DNA from: a virus
Virus record (IMG/VR): IMGVR_UViG_3300028844_001154
Coordinates: 1-24,766 of that record
Length of the DNA: 24,766 bases
Strand: one strand, 5' to 3'
Position numbers and translations under genes: made by a program. Shown here piece by piece: positions 23,496 to 24,766 of the stretch (position 1 is its first letter; every line of letters begins with the position of its first letter). The notes below the pieces were generated by a model. The model saw only the letters and a program-made list of their open reading frames with translations. It was not told the DNA's origin and ran no database searches.

Positions 23496-24766
23496 TTACG
23501 CTAAATATTTGTTAGGGTCGATTTGACGACCTTGGTTTGGGTTGCCGGTACGATCTGTACGCACCCTGTCCATCATGTTGTATAGATTTTTTGCACCTGC
23601 GTCAGAATTCCCGTTACCCAAATGACTTACTACATCAGCCGGTATCACAAATTCACCATCACTTAAAGCAGCGGGTTGATTATTGTCAATTGTAGCAGGT
23701 ATTTGATCTGACATACCATCTGTGGCCCCGCCTAGGTAATAGCCTTGGCCTTGGGCCATACCACCCGTCGCTAAGTCTACAGCATCGAGAACCTGCCCCC
23801 CTGCCGCAAACTGATAAGACAACAATGCGTTTATGGCGTCTACAGAAGCATTAAGCCCGGTAGCTATTTGTTCTACAGTAAAGCCGCTATCTTGAAGCGC
23901 TTTTAAGTCGGCCTGAGTAACTTCTTTCTCTGTGTCGACAGTAAAACCTCGATTTTCAGTTAAATAGTCGCGCACTGCATTTTCTATTGCTACTGTAGAA
24001 GTAGTCTCGTCACCCTCAGTATATGTACTGCTACCCGGAGTGCCGGTAGTAGTAGTGGTGGTTGGGTCTAATATGTTACTTAGAATCTCAGGAGTTGTAC
24101 TAAACGCTCCAGCTATGTCTGCTAGAGAAAAGTTATTGTCCAAAGCACTCTGTATATCTGCTGCTGTAACTGTCTTAGGTTCTAATCCGTAACCTAACCC
24201 TTGTAAATAGCTGTTAACAGGGGTGTCTGGTATTGTAGTTTTACTACTTGTTGTTGGGGCCCCCGCAGTATATGTACTATCTGGATCAAGCGAGGTGGTA
24301 ACCGCAGAAGTTGGGTTTAGTATGTTATTAAGGATGCTTTCGGTAGTACCAAACGCACCGGCTATATCTGCCAAAGAATAACCTTCACCAACAGCGCTTT
24401 GTATGTCTGCTGCTGTAACTGTCCTAGGTTCTAGTCCGTAGCCTAACCCTTGTAAGTAAGTGTTTAGTTCATTTTGTAATACTGTATTTACAACGTCTGA
24501 AGTGGGGGCGCCCGCAGTAAACGTATTAGTTGGGTCGATAGCTGTTGTTGTAGTTGTGGAGGTAGGGTTTAACACTTGATTTAAAATATCAGGAGTTGTA
24601 CCAAACGCACCGGCTATATCTGCCAAAGAATAACCTTCACCAACAGCACTCTGTATATCTGCTGCTGTAACTGTCTTAGGTTCTAGTCCGTAGCCTAACC
24701 CTTGTAAATAGCTGTTTAGTTCGTTTTGGAATACTGTATTTACAATGTCTGAAGTAGATTCACCCG
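23496..24766 (-). CDS. Repeat-containing virion-type protein, 5' truncated by window
   Basis: The frame stays open to the right edge, so the gene starts outside the window; the first internal start-like codon (TTG 24626) is not the true start. The visible part carries three near-identical repeats of 81-84 residues, each beginning YLQGLGYGLEP, then TVTAADIQSA, SLADIAGAF, a Thr-rich linker and TAGAPT. A fourth degenerate copy follows (about 23808-23966). The C-terminal 100 residues are Gly-rich, with DGMSDQIPATIDNNQPAALS and GEFVIPADVVSHLGNGNSDA, which I recall from marine phage structural proteins of unknown role. It is the first visible gene of the - strand virion module. The repeats may form an elongated spacer. 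Confidence 0.78.
   Translation of the reverse strand, partial: GESTSDIVNTVFQNELNSYLQGLGYGLEPKTVTAADIQSAVGEGYSLADIAGAFGTTPDILNQVLNPTSTTTTTAIDPTNTFTAGAPTSDVVNTVLQNELNTYLQGLGYGLEPRTVTAADIQSAVGEGYSLADIAGAFGTTESILNNILNPTSAVTTSLDPDSTYTAGAPTTSSKTTIPDTPVNSYLQGLGYGLEPKTVTAADIQSALDNNFSLADIAGAFSTTPEILSNILDPTTTTTTGTPGSSTYTEGDETTSTVAIENAVRDYLTENRGFTVDTEKEVTQADLKALQDSGFTVEQIATGLNASVDAINALLSYQFAAGGQVLDAVDLATGGMAQGQGYYLGGATDGMSDQIPATIDNNQPAALSDGEFVIPADVVSHLGNGNSDAGAKNLYNMMDRVRTDRTGNPNQGRQIDPNKYLA
23808..24710 (-). repeat. Array of about 84-residue coding repeats (three good, one degenerate)
   Basis: Units run from right to left: 24459-24710 (84 codons), 24210-24458 (83), 23967-24209 (81) and a diverged fourth unit 23808-23966 that keeps only the helix pattern. 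The first two share almost all residues in the YLQG to AGAFGT block. More units probably lie outside the window. Confidence 0.85.

Overview
The window looks like one contiguous piece of a double-stranded DNA tailed bacteriophage. Genes are tightly packed with 1-40 nt overlaps. A replication and recombination module fills the left half on the + strand, and a virion-protein module fills the right half on the - strand. The C-terminal motifs and the Gly-Gly-Ile-Val-Gly-Tyr style segments of the virion proteins remind me of phage contigs recovered from marine metagenomes. That is recall of style, not a search result, so I cannot name host or genus. No capsid, portal, terminase, integrase, RNA polymerase, tRNA or CRISPR array is visible, and both ends of the window cut through genes.

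Left to right on +: a 5'-truncated VWA-domain protein (1-738); two proteins of unknown function; a VRR-NUC nuclease; a 260-nt gap that could form alternative RNA structures; and a run of seven very small overlapping genes, one a zinc ribbon (2699-4005). Next come a staphylococcal-nuclease homologue, an A-family DNA polymerase whose 5' end is merged with the nuclease gene, a Cas4/RecB-like PD-(D/E)XK nuclease with a likely Fe-S cluster, a small basic protein with an EF-hand-like loop and an HNH-like segment, a conserved phage protein and an SNF2-type helicase. A convincing sigma70-type promoter (TTGAAA, 17 nt, TATAAT) opens a second operon. It holds a small conserved protein, a helix-turn-helix protein, a four-cysteine protein and a probable single-strand-binding protein with an acidic tail, and it ends at a UUCG-loop terminator. 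A tandem 13-bp repeat then precedes a 955-aa primase-helicase, and a strong terminator closes the + strand module.

On -, read from right to left: a protein with about 84-residue tandem repeats that runs off the window edge, a Gln/Ala-rich protein, a lytic transglycosylase protein with a disturbed 5' end, and a 2126-aa protein with a glycine zipper, an HExxH motif and hydrophobic C-terminal segments. The last three resemble the internal or DNA-ejection proteins of podovirus-type phages.

The most unusual points are these: the nuclease-polymerase junction, where the nuclease gene ends in CTT-TAA and a +1 slip would enter the polymerase frame exactly, while the polymerase lacks its first exonuclease motif; the near-identical acidic C-terminal tails on the HTH protein and the putative SSB; the apparent frameshift at the start of the transglycosylase gene; and the structured gap at 2437-2698. 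Sequencing or assembly deletions remain a live alternative for the two frame disruptions.
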